A stretch of 64,000 bases of DNA from Epiperipatus broadwayi (GCA_028023455.1 JAQFVV010000351.1:310001-374000); one strand, 5' to 3'. Counted from the first letter of the stretch, positions 1 through 12,291 are shown. Notes: a model not told the origin generated them from the sequence alone. Numbers and translations: made by a program.

Positions 1-2760
1 TACCAAATATCAAAAAAACAGAACCTATTTTAAAAAAATTGTAAATATGATCTTTCTTATTTGAAATCAGATTTTTGTCTGTATATAATGATACATATAA
101 ACCTATTACGTGTACTATATTGGAAACATTTGTAAATTTATTATATGAGACCTGAAAATCTCAGTTATCATTTACATACTATGTATAGAGGATTTAAGAG
201 CAAACAATTGAATTTTTTTGAAAAAAAGACCAAAAAAATTAAAATAAAAAGCTAAGTTTTTTTTCATAGCACATTAAATTAAAGACAATAAAAGCTACTT
301 TGAAAATTGCTTTATTAATTGCTGAAACAAAATAAATAACTTTATACATTTGGCAATGATCTCCTTTTATCAGCTGCAATAAAAATTTGTGACACTATCC
401 ATGGTCCCAAAATATCAAAATCTTTAAAAATTTTCTGTGTCCAATGACACAATTAAAAGAAAATAGACATCATTGCTGATATGATATCTACATTATTATT
501 GTGATTTAAGAAGAGTTCTATATTTAACCATACATCTTGATGAGTCAATTGACAATATGAATGATACTAATTTCATAATTTTTGTCAATTTTTAAATTCA
601 TGAAGAGTTATTTTTTGTAGAAATCTCTGTGATGCAACTGAAAAACATGATATATTTAAAAAGCTTAATAAAAAATGGGCTCAAATGGTAAAAAGCGCAT
701 TGGAATTTGTACTAATGGAGTTGCAATGATGACTAGCATAATTTCAGGATTAGTAGAATATTTTTTTAAAAAATTGTCTAAATGTAAGCATATTGATTGC
801 ATTATTCATAAAGAAAACTTAGTATTCTGACATTTGGAATATAAATATTATTAGAAGTTTCCACAATAGTTAATTACATAAAAAATAATGCTATTAATAA
901 TGGCAAGAGATGGATTTTTATTATAAATTTCTTTTATATCATGAAGAAGTATAAGTCCTAAAAAGTGTTTTATACTAAAGGTAATTTAAATCTATTATCA
1001 TTAAGTGTAATCATAAAGGAGGAAATCAATCTTCAGTTGATTAAACTATTACTGGTGGATGAGTGCACGGAGATTTTAATATACACTTACAAACAGCACA
1101 TGATTGGAGGTTGATTTCCTTTTTACAATTAAAAAATAATTTATAAATTTTTCTTCTTGGTAAAAATTCTACATAAGCATCTTTAATTTTTGTTTAAAAG
1201 TGAATATACTTGCTTTCTTATTTGATAGCTTTTTTCAAAAAAATAAGTGGATTGGATCTTTTATGCAATAAAAATGTATCAATATATTAACTATAAAGAC
1301 AAAATGCAAACATTTTCTGCATGATTAAAAAATTTTGCTCTTTGAATTTCTTGAAGAAAATTATATTTTATTATCAGTAAAGAATAAACGAATATTAATT
1401 AATCACATCGCAAATTCGATGACTTTTAAAATTATGCTTTTTTTTTTTTGAAAATCAAGAGTATAAGTGAATCAGAATGCCATTTGCTTCATCCCTCCAA
1501 TTTACCCATCTCTTGTTACCATTATTCAACGTTTGTTTTAATTATTATTCTTTATGTACAAGTAAATGTAAATAGAATAAAATAGTATAATAACAGCAAA
1601 TGCCTCTATTTTTTTCTTTTAGCGTCTGTAGTCTGTATATTTTTTTTTAATATACCAGATGAGCTGTTATTATAAATAAATTTGAAAAGCATTAGCATAA
1701 GTGATAACATTAACAGGGCATTACATTTGATAATGAAGTCTTGCACAATTAAAGCCTTTAATAATGAACTTGTTTCTTATTGTTTCTATTTTTTAGAAAT
1801 TATGATTTCTAAAACAATTAAGAAATATTAATTTTAGTTATATAAAATTATTTGGACCAATTATACATAAAGATATGAATACCCTTGTATATGAATACGC
1901 TGATACATCTGCACTAAATATATATGTTTAAATGTAACATATAGAATACCTTTATATTTGTTCCAGGAATGTTGTAAATAGTGACATTACTCATTATTTG
2001 TTACATTTATAAATGTAAATTACATCACCACAACTTTTATACTTAAACAAACCTATAAAATATCATCAGTGTGTTGTTAAGGCAACATTAACAACTAAAT
2101 AGTAAATAAAAACCTATGTACTATCCTTGTTATAGATTTTTAAATATATTGTAAATGAAAGCCATGATGGAATAGATTGAAATCAAATCTACCTAAAACA
2201 TAATAATCACTTATGTGTTGACTCAAACACTTGTGTTTGATTAGTTCTTTAATGCACCAATCAGAATAACCTTGCAAAAAAACCACATTTGTCACAAGAC
2301 TTGTTTTTTGTCAGAATGCAAACTGATAACTTATCAGTTATATTATAATTGTAAACAAATGCTAAACACTTATTGCATATTAGTCATAATAAATCATAAT
2401 TTATGTTGTGGCCTATTTATGAAGAGTTATTACTATTATGGTTATGTTGGAATATGTGTTTAGAATCCTGGTTGCAATTGGTAACACTGACTTTTCATGA
2501 ATTTATGCCTTAGGAATAATTTTTGCAATGATAATCTGATTGGGGTCATATAGATTTAGTCATATTTGATATGAGTTTAAAAATACACACTGTTGATAAG
2601 TAAAGAGTACTTCCATTATCAACATCCTGTGCAAAAATACTTTATAATATATATAATATACTCAAAATGTTTTATGAATATAGAAATATAAACAGTATAA
2701 TTTATAAAGAAATCAAGTCATATATCACATGACCTAATTTAACAAGCTTGTATTACAAAT
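1..2760. other. AT-rich DNA, no gene recognised
   Basis: No open frame here exceeds about 63 codons and none resembles a known family. I see poly-A/T runs and one modest inverted repeat (listed separately). It is probably intergenic or intronic; the sequence does not say which. Confidence 0.6.
1016..1124. repeat. short inverted repeat
   Basis: A left arm containing AGGAAATCAA (about 1016-1033) is complementary to a right arm containing TTGATTTCCT (about 1108-1124), about 75 bp apart. The stem is about 15 bp with mismatches. It could be a small MITE relic or chance in AT-rich DNA. Confidence 0.35.
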
Positions 2761-2981
2761 GTTATATAATGAGCTTGCAAATAGCTCTTAACAAGCTTTT
2801 GAGAATATCCCCATCTCAGATCAGTTTCATCTACTGGCCTCCTCAGTGAGGTTCTAGGATATTCAATATAGTGCTTGAATATCCTAGCATCTCACTGAGA
2901 ATGCCAGTAGCAGAAACTGGTCTGAGGTTGGGAATATTCTGAAAAGCTTGTTAAGAGATATTTGCAAGCTCATTATATAAC
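2761..2981. mobile_element. foldback element (about 105 bp arms)
   Basis: The segment starts GTTATATAATGAGCTTGCAA and ends with the reverse complement, TTGCAAGCTCATTATATAAC. Pairing continues inward with some mismatches through the CAGTTTC/GAAACTG and GAATATCCTAG stretches to a few unpaired bases near 2870. A 220 bp near-perfect hairpin with no ORF fits a foldback or MITE-type non-autonomous element. I see no clear target-site duplication. Confidence 0.75.
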
Positions 2982-2989
2982 AGTATAAT

Positions 2990-4280
2990 TTCTATATTTT
3001 TTAAGCTAAAATTCTTAGATTAAAAAACTTTTCACCATGAATAGCACAATTATTCAGCAGGTTCAAATTATTCTGCATCATTAGAAGCAATAAATTAAAA
3101 TTTTAATCTACATTTTACAAGTGTAAATGTTAAATTGATAACATGAAATGAAATATCACAATTAATTGCTTCTAAATAATTAAATATTTATTATCATTAT
3201 AAAGTAAAACCTTTCAAAATCAATTAAATAATCCTACATTCCTCACTTCTTGAATAATATGCAATAAATTCAATGTAGTTTGTTATTATTAATAGTAGTA
3301 ATAGTAACAGTAGTAGTAGTATCTATTTTAGTGAATATTAGCAACTGTCATATGTATTTTAAAATTAATATATTTGCCAGCAATTAGACTGTTAGTTGGT
3401 ATTAAAGAAGCTTGATTTTGATGCAAAATATTGATTTCAATTTACATAGGCAAACGTTATACTTTTAATAATATAAATTGTATTTTTATAAAATATATTT
3501 CATTGAATTTCTATTATAGAAGAAACACTAACCCATGTATGGGGAATAAATTAAATTCCTCTTGCTACATTATGGGATTTCTGTTATCCAGTATTGGTGG
3601 AATGACTACCACTCAGTAGTTGCTAGAAAGTAACAGTTTCTATCCAGTATTGATTTTGAAAATGAATGTTGCAATATTATTATTTAGAGCATAAAAGCCC
3701 TGGATTACTCTGTGTTATCTTATTATGATATGGTATACCCCTATAGATAATGAATTTATGCTTTATTTTTTTCTTTACAATATTCTTTAGTAATTTATCC
3801 AAAAAGCACCATATCACTAGACTATACATATATATATATAAACAATGTCAATGTATGCTATCTATGATAATTTATACGATTATGTTTAGTCAAAAAAATA
3901 ATATAAAAATATTACACATTACACATATTTTTACTGGATAACTAAAATTTAATATAAATTTAAAAAAAAAAAAAAATTAATAAAACGCATTAAATTATAA
4001 TGTTTGTTTTTATAATAAAAAAAAAAAAAAGTCAAATTAAAGAAAAGTACTATATTTAATTTATTTATACAATATCAAATAAAAAGATAAGAAACAGATA
4101 ATTAGCATTTGAATTAAAATTAAAATGCATAAGAATATATATGTATATATTTAATTTTCATTTTAATTCAAATAAAAAATAAATAAAGGGAATGAAATAA
4201 ATTATTTATAAGTTAACATGAAACTTTCTACTCAATATATTTATATTTTTTTATGTTATTACTTTATAAATAACAAAGTA
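2990..4280. other. AT-rich DNA, no gene recognised
   Basis: Contains (AGT)n-like stretches near 3295-3320, poly-A runs near 3962 and 4018, and a short AT-rich inverted repeat at about 4107-4174 (ATTTGAATTAAAAT and its complement). No coding signal. Confidence 0.55.
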
Positions 4281-4640
4281 TCCATTCCATCTTATACAAC
4301 CAATACCCATGACCACATATATGTAAAAAAGATAAATGATCTCTAATATACTTATTTCATGCTGAATCAGCATTCATCAGTCGGTCCAGATCATCTCCCA
4401 TATATATATAATCAGTGCTCAGTTGGAGGGTGGAGAAGATTGATGCATATCTATTAAAGTTTGAAGGTCGGCTATCTTAATATAAACTGAGCACTTATTT
4501 TATATATATGAGGGGGGGGGAGATGATGAACCGGACCAACTGATGATTGCTGGTTCAACATGAAATACATATATTGGAGATCTTTTATCTTTTTCATATG
4601 TGTGTGGTTATGTGTATCAGTTATATAAGATGGAGTGGAT
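4281..4640. mobile_element. foldback element, family F copy 1
   Basis: The left arm (about 4281-4420) starts TCCATTCCATCTTATA and the right arm (about 4485-4640) ends TATAAGATGGAGTGGA, its complement. The arms carry family marks: a GGTCC(A/G)GATCATCTCCCA-like stretch, an ATCAGTGCTCAG stretch and a 'GATAAATGATC' stretch. Closely related arms occur at 20669-21429 and 38010-38656, with a fragment near 12810-12930. No ORF is present. Confidence 0.75.
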
Positions 4641-4644
4641 AGAT

Positions 4645-6265
4645 GTAGGGAGCCTAAAACTCTAAATTCAAATCCCTTCTAATTACCTTAAGTTCAGTAT
4701 AGACAATATACTTGTATTTAAATATAACAAAGTAACAAATGACTACACATTCTCACTTAATTTACTATTCATTATATAGTTATAATATTGGAGATTATAT
4801 TTAGTGCAACCTATTTAAGTTATAAATCAATGGGCATTATATAACATCAAAATTAATACCTTCTTATAATGGCAATATTATTTAAAGACAACCTATTATT
4901 ATAAGAAGCTAGTATTAGATATGAGATATTAAATAAAATTTTATAAATGATTCAAAAGAATTAAAGAAACTTAGTAATAAAAAAAAAAATCATTAGAAAC
5001 CATTGCCTCTGCACACTTTTAAAAATGTTTCTTATCTCCTTTTTGGATTATCTTTTGTCAAAATATTGAGCAAATATTAATTAGCTCATCACTGTTTTTG
5101 GATGCCGTGTTCCTACTCATATTCTCTGGAGAACTTGTTTTGTTGTGCTTTATGTAATATTAAAATCATCATTCATTCTACAAATATATAACTATATAAT
5201 CTTATCTCCTCCATAATTTTTTCTAGAAATTTTTTCCCTTTCTCTCTACAATCTTCTTTTTAAAAAAAACGGTCTATTCTTTTTTGTACAAATTTTGAAC
5301 TTTTTCAGTATCTAAGATTTGTTATTGAATGTTTTAACAACCATATAATATACAAGTAATTATGAGTGTACCTGTTACAGGTAATATGGTTTGCATTTGC
5401 ACATCCTGTCTATAAATTATAAACATGGTTTTTCACAAGCTATTTTTATTCTTTTTCTATCAAAATCATTAGTAATCAAAATTAACAAAACTTTTTTACA
5501 TTATTCAACCAATTTCATTTTTACCATTACTAATATCTTTGTTTTAGTTATATGTTTATTCACAAATCACAACTGTTTATTTTCTCAGGGAACATCTCTA
5601 ATAAGAATATGAGTAATTTTTTATCTTCAGTAATTAATATTTTATCTGCATATATTAAATGTTTTTTGTCATTTCATGTTCTAATGTTGTGTTTTTTGAA
5701 TACATTGATTGGTCTTCTTAAATGTATGTAATGAATATATTTAGTAATGTTCTTTTTAATCATTTTTTCCCAATCTCAAGCCAATTTTGAATATATCTAC
5801 ACATTCTCATTGCTACTTTTGAATTTTCATAATTTTCAACAAAAAGTTAATTAGTTTTCAGGTGCTGATTTCTATAGAAATTTCATCTTTTTGTGCATTT
5901 TTTTTTGTAATGAGACTGATAGATAATATTTGTCTTCTACTGCTTTTAATTTTAGCTTAATTCATCTGGCAAGTACTTTTTTCCATTTAGACTTTAGTTT
6001 TTCATTTAAGAGATTTATTAAGATTTCTGTTAATTTAATTAATGCATTGTTGATGTAATTTTTGTATGTTATTCTGCTTTTCTATTTTTGTAGATTGATA
6101 GTAAGCAATGGTTTTTAAATGCTTTAAGTATTTTATATTTTCCTGCAATATTATGACATCTACATGTATAAAAATATAAACTACCTCTCCAAATCTGAGA
6201 ATATCTCTAGATATTGCATAATTATTAGGTCTCCTGTTTTTCTTCAAACTATTTTCTACTTTTAC
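4645..6265. other. AT-rich DNA, no intact gene
   Basis: T-rich on the plus strand. Read on the minus strand, 5030-6020 gives short coding-like pieces broken by many stops. It could be a very old retroelement relic, but I cannot assign a family. Confidence 0.4.
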
Positions 6266-6278
6266 AACTTGCAATAAT

Positions 6279-7340
6279 GCACACAGAGAGCATACCAATA
6301 GCTCAAACAAGCTCTTAATTAATAAATGTGGTATGAGAAAATATTTAAAATCTCTACCCAGAACACTCTCATCTCCAGACCAACTGGTTTCAAGCTTATG
6401 GCTCACATCAGTGGAGAGCTAGAATATTCAGACACTAGACCTAAAATATCAACTCAAAAAAAAAAAACAGCACTTATTTCATACGTATATTTAAGAAGAA
6501 ACTCTGAAATTTTCGGACATGAAAACGTCTTTAAATACAGCTATCTAACTTAAATAGCTATATAGGACTGAACTAAATTCAGATCTACCATATTCTAATA
6601 GCCTCAGCATAGCCAAAACCTTGAAGGTAAAATTATAATAATTAAAAAAGCAAGTCGTATATAATATGACATTACTTTTAATAAGCTTGTAGTTACAAAA
6701 ATGCACACAGAGAGTATACCAATAGCTCAAACAAGCTCTTAATTAATGTGCGGTATAAGAAAATATTTAAAATCTCTACCCACAACACTCTCATCTCCAG
6801 ACCAACTTATTAATTAATAGCTTGAGTTATTGGTACGCTCTCTGTGTGCATTTTTGTAACTACGAGCTTATTAAAAGTAACATCACATTATATATGACTT
6901 GCTTTTTTAATTATTATAATTTTACCTTCAATGCTTTTTTTATGCTGAGGCTATTAGAATATGGTAGATCTGAATTTAGTTCAGTCTCATGTAGCTATTT
7001 AAGTTAAATAGCTGGATTTAAAGACATTTTCATGTCCGAAAATTTCAGTTTCTTTTTAAATATACGTATGTAATAAGTAGTTGTTTTTTTTTTTTGAGTT
7101 GATATTTTAGGTCTAGTGTCCAAATATTTTAGCTCTCCATTGACATGAGCCATAAGCTCAAAACCAGTTGGTCTGGAGATGAAAGTGTTCTGGGTAGAGA
7201 TTTTAAATACTTTCTCATACCGCACTTATTAATTAAGAGCTTATTTGAACTATTGGTATGCTCCCTGTGTGCATTTTTGTAACTACAAGCTTATTAAAAA
7301 TAACATCACATTATATATGACTTGCTTTTTTAATTATTAT
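6279..7340. mobile_element. 1.06 kb palindromic element with 13 bp target duplication
   Basis: The segment folds on itself around about 6810. Its terminal repeat unit (GCACACAGAGAG... near 6279) recurs inverted near 6855 and 7270 and directly near 6702. The 13 bp sequence AACTTGCAATAAT flanks it at 6266-6278 and 7341-7353, which marks it as an insertion. The left end lacks about 70 bp (the ATAATTAAAAAAGCAAGTC part) that is present internally at about 6634-6700 and at the right end. Open frames of 61-123 codons inside lie in inverted pairs and look fortuitous. Confidence 0.8.
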
Positions 7341-7556
7341 AACTTGCAATAATATATCATATTTATTATTTTAAAATAGTATTGCAATTTATCTCAGGAA
7401 TGTTTTCATATATATATATAATCTAAACTACCCCAAATCTAAAATTAAACCAAACCAGCATAAAAATAATATTAAAACACAACCTAAGGTTTCACTGCTA
7501 CAAGCAGACTTCTCAAGTGTAAAGAACCACAAAAAAACTACACAATATATATACTA

Positions 7557-7826
7557 TTAAAAACTACCCACAAATCCATTCACTTCCCATCCACCCTTAA
7601 TATTAAAAGAACTCTTAAATAAGTTAATTGCTTCAGAATAATAAATTTTCAATAATAAAGTCTCTTTAATTCTTCTTTTGATTTCATTTCTCTCAAAGAA
7701 GACAACCTTAGCTTCATCAAAATCAATAATGTGGCCTGTATCTTTTTCATGGACATACAAAGCAGAACTAAGATATCTATTTTTAATTCTACTTTTATGA
7801 ACCTTTATTCTTTCATTTAAACTCAA
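7557..7826 (-). pseudogene. PLE GIY-YIG endonuclease C-terminus, left arm
   Basis: The 89-codon frame has the order typical of the C-terminal part of the endonuclease in Penelope-like elements: RIKVHKSRIKN, ALYVHEKDTGHIIDFDEAKV, then FFERNEIKRRIKETLLL and NLFKSSFN...W. In PLEs this domain follows the reverse transcriptase and nicks target DNA. The GIY-YIG catalytic start and the whole RT are missing, so this is a 5'-truncated fragment. The start Met lies in the palindrome spacer and is not a real start. It ends at a TAA just before the 3' UTR. Family assignment rests on motif memory; I am fairly sure of the superfamily, not the clade. Confidence 0.7.
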
Positions 7827-7839
7827 AAAAAAAAAATAG

Positions 7840-8059
7840 ATATCTTAGTTCTGCTTTGTATGTACATGAAAAAGATACAGGCCACACTATTGATTTTGAT
7901 GAAGCTAAGGTTGTCTTCTTTGAGAGAAATGAAATCAAAAGAAGAATTAAAGAGTCTTTATTATTGAAAATTTATTATTCTGAAGCAATTAACTTATTTA
8001 AGAGTTCTTTTAATATTAAGGGTGGATGGGAAGTGAATGGATTTGTGGGTAGTTTTTAA
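7840..8059 (+). pseudogene. PLE GIY-YIG endonuclease C-terminus, right arm
   Basis: This is the inverted duplicate of the fragment at 7557-7826, reading the other way. From YVHEKDTGHTIDFDEAKV onward it matches almost residue for residue (HII to HTI, KET to KES) and ends at the same VNGFVGSF and stop. Homology begins just upstream of 7856 at the codons for LSSALYVH and stops at the spacer, so it lacks even the RIKVHKSR part. It cannot encode a working enzyme. The few differences between arms suggest the inverted copy is fairly young or has been corrected against its partner. Confidence 0.7.
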
Positions 8060-8266
8060 TAGTATATATATTGTGTAGTTTTTTTGTGGTTCTTTACACT
8101 TAAGAAGTCTGCTTGTAGCAGTGAAACCTTAGGTTGTGTTTTAATATTATTTTTATGCTGGTCTGGTTTAATTTTAGATTTGGGGTAGTTTTGATTTTAT
8201 ATTGACTAGTTTAGCTTTATGCTTGTAATGTATATATTGTAACGATCCGGAGAAGGTAGACTAAAG

Positions 8267-8332
8267 GTATCTGCACTACAGGGCGCCATCTAGGCATTTG
8301 AACCTAGAAAAATTTATAAAGTAGGCAGATAC
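8267..8332. promoter_or_regulatory. AGGGCGCCA-hairpin module in solo LTR
   Basis: An outer stem GTATCTGC (8267-8274) / GCAGATAC (8325-8332) encloses AGGGCGCCA (8280-8288) followed by an inner hairpin TCTAGG (8289-8294) / CCTAGA (8303-8308). Related modules occur in the LTRs of elements A and B. The function is unknown; promoter, RNA packaging or protein-binding roles are possible. Confidence 0.5.
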
Positions 8333-9899
8333 GTAAGTCAAAAAAAAAATTTTTTTTTGTTTTTAAATTTTGATTCCGGTCGTTAGCTAATTATATTTCA
8401 ATATTAAAAAGATAAATAAAATAAGCCACTGCCAGTAATTAACATACAAACATTTATTTATGCACATATATATATATAAGATTTAAAATTATTTTAGCAT
8501 CAGTTTACCTTTTGAAATTTAACTTACATTTTTAACTTTGATTTTAATTTACATTTTAATTTTTACAACTTTACATTTTAATTTTTTATAAGTTCGCACA
8601 GAGGAGTTTATAAAAGTTTGTTTTAAAATGTTGAGTATAGATTGGTTACATAGATTACAATGGTTAAAAACATTTTAAAATAAACATAAACGATCAAAAT
8701 ATAAAATCATTGATACTGACAATTGCAGAGGGAAATTTATAAGTAACCCAATAGTATTCACCATAAGATACTTGCATTGTCACCAATAACTTAACCCCCC
8801 CCCCCCCCCGGTTTTTTTTTCTTTTTTTTTTTTTCCCTTTTTGTATGGTTAGTTTTTTTGGGAAATTTGTTTTCCCCCCCCAAGTTTGGTAAGACATCCG
8901 AATAAATACATTTTAGATACTCACCGTAAGGTATCATTATTTATCGAATGTCTATATATTTTGATCAAATATGAAAACCCAAAACATACTTAACCGATAA
9001 CCAATCCATGCAAGCGTCTATAAACAACTTAAATTTAATGCATTTTTATTTAGTGTCAAGTATGAATATACTACATAGATTTGCATTTGAAAATAAAACA
9101 TTCTATCCCTATTTAACCTTAGGCTAAAGGTTCGCAGCCAAAACTGGCGTCAATTTATCTGATATATTGATGCATTCAATGTAATACAAAATATGGCAGC
9201 ACCAAAAAAGTTAAGAGAAGAAATTGCCTCTCATCATCTATCTGACAAGAAGAGCAATAATAAAAAAAAACTCCATAGAAAGGAACTGCATTCTCCATCT
9301 TATAATTTCTTCCATAGGCAAACGGGTGAGTGCGGTGTATGAAACGATTCTGCCCGTAGCGAATCTGATATTACATCTACTAAATCACACCAATATATCC
9401 CATCCATTGACCCAATTCAACTACGACACAAATAACCTCAGATTACCCTCCCCTAATATAACTTTACAAATCTATACAGCCATTCACGCCCGACTTAAGT
9501 TTAACATTTATATAATTAATTTAACGAAAAACAAAAATCATGATAAAACTTAAAGAACAAAAAATAAATAAATAAATAAATAAATGGAAATAATTTTAAA
9601 TGTATATAAAAAAAGAAATACATCAAATAACATTATTAATAAATTAAGTTGGTCAGATAGGATAATATTGCAATCATTTAAATATGGAAAGTTTTAATTT
9701 AATGTTCATTATTTATAAAGTTCTTACGGTTTAAAACAGTTCATCTTTATCCGTTGCTTGCCATGAATGTGAATTCCCACGCCATCTTAAGATTGGTATT
9801 CTTTTGGCCGATTTATTTATCCATCCGGAGGTTTATGCTTTAACTGGTCCTCAATGTAGAAAAACAATACTTCATTTCTCTTTCTTTCTTAGCAGAACT

Positions 9900-9934
9900 G
9901 AAGGGATTGAAGAGTGTGTCTTTTCAATCCCTTC
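9900..9934. repeat. 12 bp perfect hairpin inside solo LTR
   Basis: GAAGGGATTGAA (9900-9911) and TTCAATCCCTTC (9923-9934) are perfect complements with an 11-base loop. It could be a terminator or polyadenylation-related structure of the LTR, but this is not shown. Confidence 0.6.
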
Positions 9935-10432
9935 TCCTTCGACTCTGCACTAACACATATCTGTACTCTCGTAATAATCCTTAATAATTTTCAAACTTGT
10001 CCTTTTATATTAATTTGAAGGATTGAATTTACATTGCATCATCGATGAGATGGTCTTTTCGCTGAGGTCCGATTCCATTGTTTTTCTCTCCTATCTGACA
10101 GATGTTTTTACATTTAAATGCCCAAGGCTAGTTTACATTTCTAATTAAAACAATCATTTCCATTTCTGATTAATTAATGTGTTTTCAAACTTAAAGATAT
10201 ATTTTTATCTTTAAATCTCTACTGAAAATTTAGTTTTAAAACACTTTTTCTTTAATAAAGTTTTCGTTTAATAATTTATTTATTTTTATCTGTGCGATTT
10301 ATATATACGAGTTTAAGATGATATTTAATTTCAATTTTTAATTCTTAAAGAAAATTTTTAAATGCGAACTTTTTATTTTAATTTCATGTTTAATAATAAA
10401 AACACAATGTAACGTCGTCTGTGCTCATTACA

Positions 10433-12291
10433 ATATATATATACTTTAAAATAGTACTCATTTCATAAGTTTAAAATGTCATTCTTGTTAGTGAGTATTT
10501 TTTTTATAGTCATCTTTTATTACCTTCTGTTTTAGCTGCAAATTTCTGAGTTGATCAACTTGTATACTTGTCTAGATTTATAACTACCCTAATGTTTTTC
10601 TATGTTTGAACATTGAACTGTTTTATTACACTTGTCTATGATTCTTCACTTTAAATTCTTTACTTCACTATTTTTTACTGTTCTGCAAATATTGAATTGT
10701 CCCATAGTTTTTTAATAATTTTTTTATTAGATTAGTTTCAATGTTATTATGAATTATTTGTTTTTAATCTAACCTCCTCTTATATGTTTACTAACAGCTT
10801 GTTCTTAATTCTTTCCAATTTTGGAATCTAGATTTTTTATTTATTCAAATTTTTGAATTTTTTCTAAAAACTGGCTGATATTATACATCTTCCATTCTGA
10901 AAACATTTGATGCAATTTTGAAGTTTTAACTTGATATATATAATGTCTAATCTATGATATAAATGTATATCCACCTTCTGAAAAGAGTGTCATTACTATG
11001 CTGATTTTCACTATCCTATATAATCATGTTCCCTGTTTTTTTTTATTAATCTTTTTATGTGACTGTGCAAAATAAAATGTTAATCTTAATATTTAACATG
11101 TAACATTAACAAAAAACTGTTAAAATCTAAAGGAAACAGGAATGATACATCTAGTTTTAAAAAAAGATCTAAATAGAAATCATCATCTAAAGAATGCATT
11201 AATTATTCAGTGTAAGAGAATAATATGATTAACTTATATGTGTGATCTTATAACCATTAACTTATATGTGTGATCTTATAACCATTAATGATGAAATATC
11301 ACAAAAAACATATTCATTAACATTCATCATTTAGTCCATAAAATCTTCAAAGCATTAAACATCCTTATCTTCTCCCCATCATTTTTCCAAATTCCAAAAA
11401 TAACAAAACCTTATTTTCTAAAGATGTTCATCTTTTTAAAAAAATTTGAAAAGATGATAATTAAAATTTTTTATCATAAAGATAATATATTCTTGTTGTT
11501 TAGAAATATTGTATAGGCTTTTATATAAATTCTTACTATTCTTGAGTCTACTTGCAAGATTTCTATTTTAACAGGCAACCTCTGTATCAATTATAGGGTT
11601 AGTCTAAAATAGATTTGACCACTGTCTACCAAATTAATTTCAAATATGAATCAATTAGGTTTATGAAATTTTATAAATAAAATTTCTAGATCTTGCATAG
11701 ATCTTATATAAGGATTTAAGTTAAAAGTTGCTACAGTGGCCATTACTTCTTCAGTAAGACAGATAAATAAATTTTTTCTGGAAAGAGTATATTTATGAAT
11801 GTCAGGTAGTAACCGACCTCAAGCGCCAATCTCACTAATTCAGCAAGAATTATACTTTTCCTAAAACTCTAACTGATCTTACACTATCTCTAATTAGGTG
11901 CCTGACCCTAGCTAGCTTGATCTCAGGGTTGGGAGGAAACCTATCAGAGGAACAGAGGTATAATGGAGGAATTTGCTTATATGAATGATCTCTTTCCTTT
12001 TTTCTATATCTCTCGAATTTGATCACGTATAATCTAAAATTTAGCTGCTTTGAATTCCTGACCTTTAAACATTTATTTCCTTAATAATCAATCAAATTCC
12101 TTCATCAAACTTAAGATTTGAGTTTAAATCATATTTAATATATGTGTCTATTCATATAAGATGTATTTAGGTAGTTTTGCGAGCCATTTTGATAGGAAAA
12201 GAAATAGGCAAATATAAACAATAAATCTATTCATTAATGATCTAGAAAGAATTTCAGTTTCAAAGTACATATATAATTTTATTCTTTTAAG
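10433..12291. other. AT-rich DNA, no gene recognised
   Basis: Contains an exact tandem duplication of a 28 bp unit (11228-11255 and 11256-11283). A locally GC-richer patch at about 11800-11965 may be a worn repeat; I cannot assign it. No coding signal. Confidence 0.5.

Larger units (their letters stand above)
7425..8192. mobile_element. head-to-head Penelope-like element (PLE) palindrome
   Basis: Two nearly identical arms of about 361 bp (7425-7785 and 7831-8192) are inverted around a roughly 45 bp spacer. Each arm encodes the C-terminal part of a PLE-type GIY-YIG endonuclease, reading outward, followed by a 3' untranslated end that finishes AGATTTGGGGTAGTTT. No reverse transcriptase part is present. 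Partial and inverted copies are known for this retroelement class. Whether this arose at insertion or by later rearrangement cannot be told. Confidence 0.75.
8238..10432 (-). mobile_element. probable solo LTR, 2.2 kb
   Basis: The segment begins TGTAACG and ends ATTACA, with AT-repeat flanks on both sides (TATAT before, ATATAT after) that could hide a 4-5 bp target duplication. Read on the minus strand it ends CGTTACA, like the LTRs of element A (GTTACA) and B (GTTATA) in this window. It carries the AGGGCGCCA-hairpin module at 8267-8332. It is locally richer in GC than its surroundings, has an internal hairpin at 9900-9934, a run of 15 C at 8795-8809 and an (AAAT)n tract at 9564-9584. The open frame of 109 codons at 9224 resembles nothing I know. 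No retroelement coding region borders it, hence solo LTR. A long non-autonomous element is the alternative. Confidence 0.55.

Noticed and set aside
6035-6406. 123-codon minus-strand frame
   Set aside because: Spans the border of the palindromic insertion and its flank; it resembles no family and overlaps an inverted twin frame.
9224-9553. 109-codon ORF as a gene
   Set aside because: Lies inside the probable solo LTR, has no recognisable motif, and its composition is that of the surrounding AT-rich DNA.
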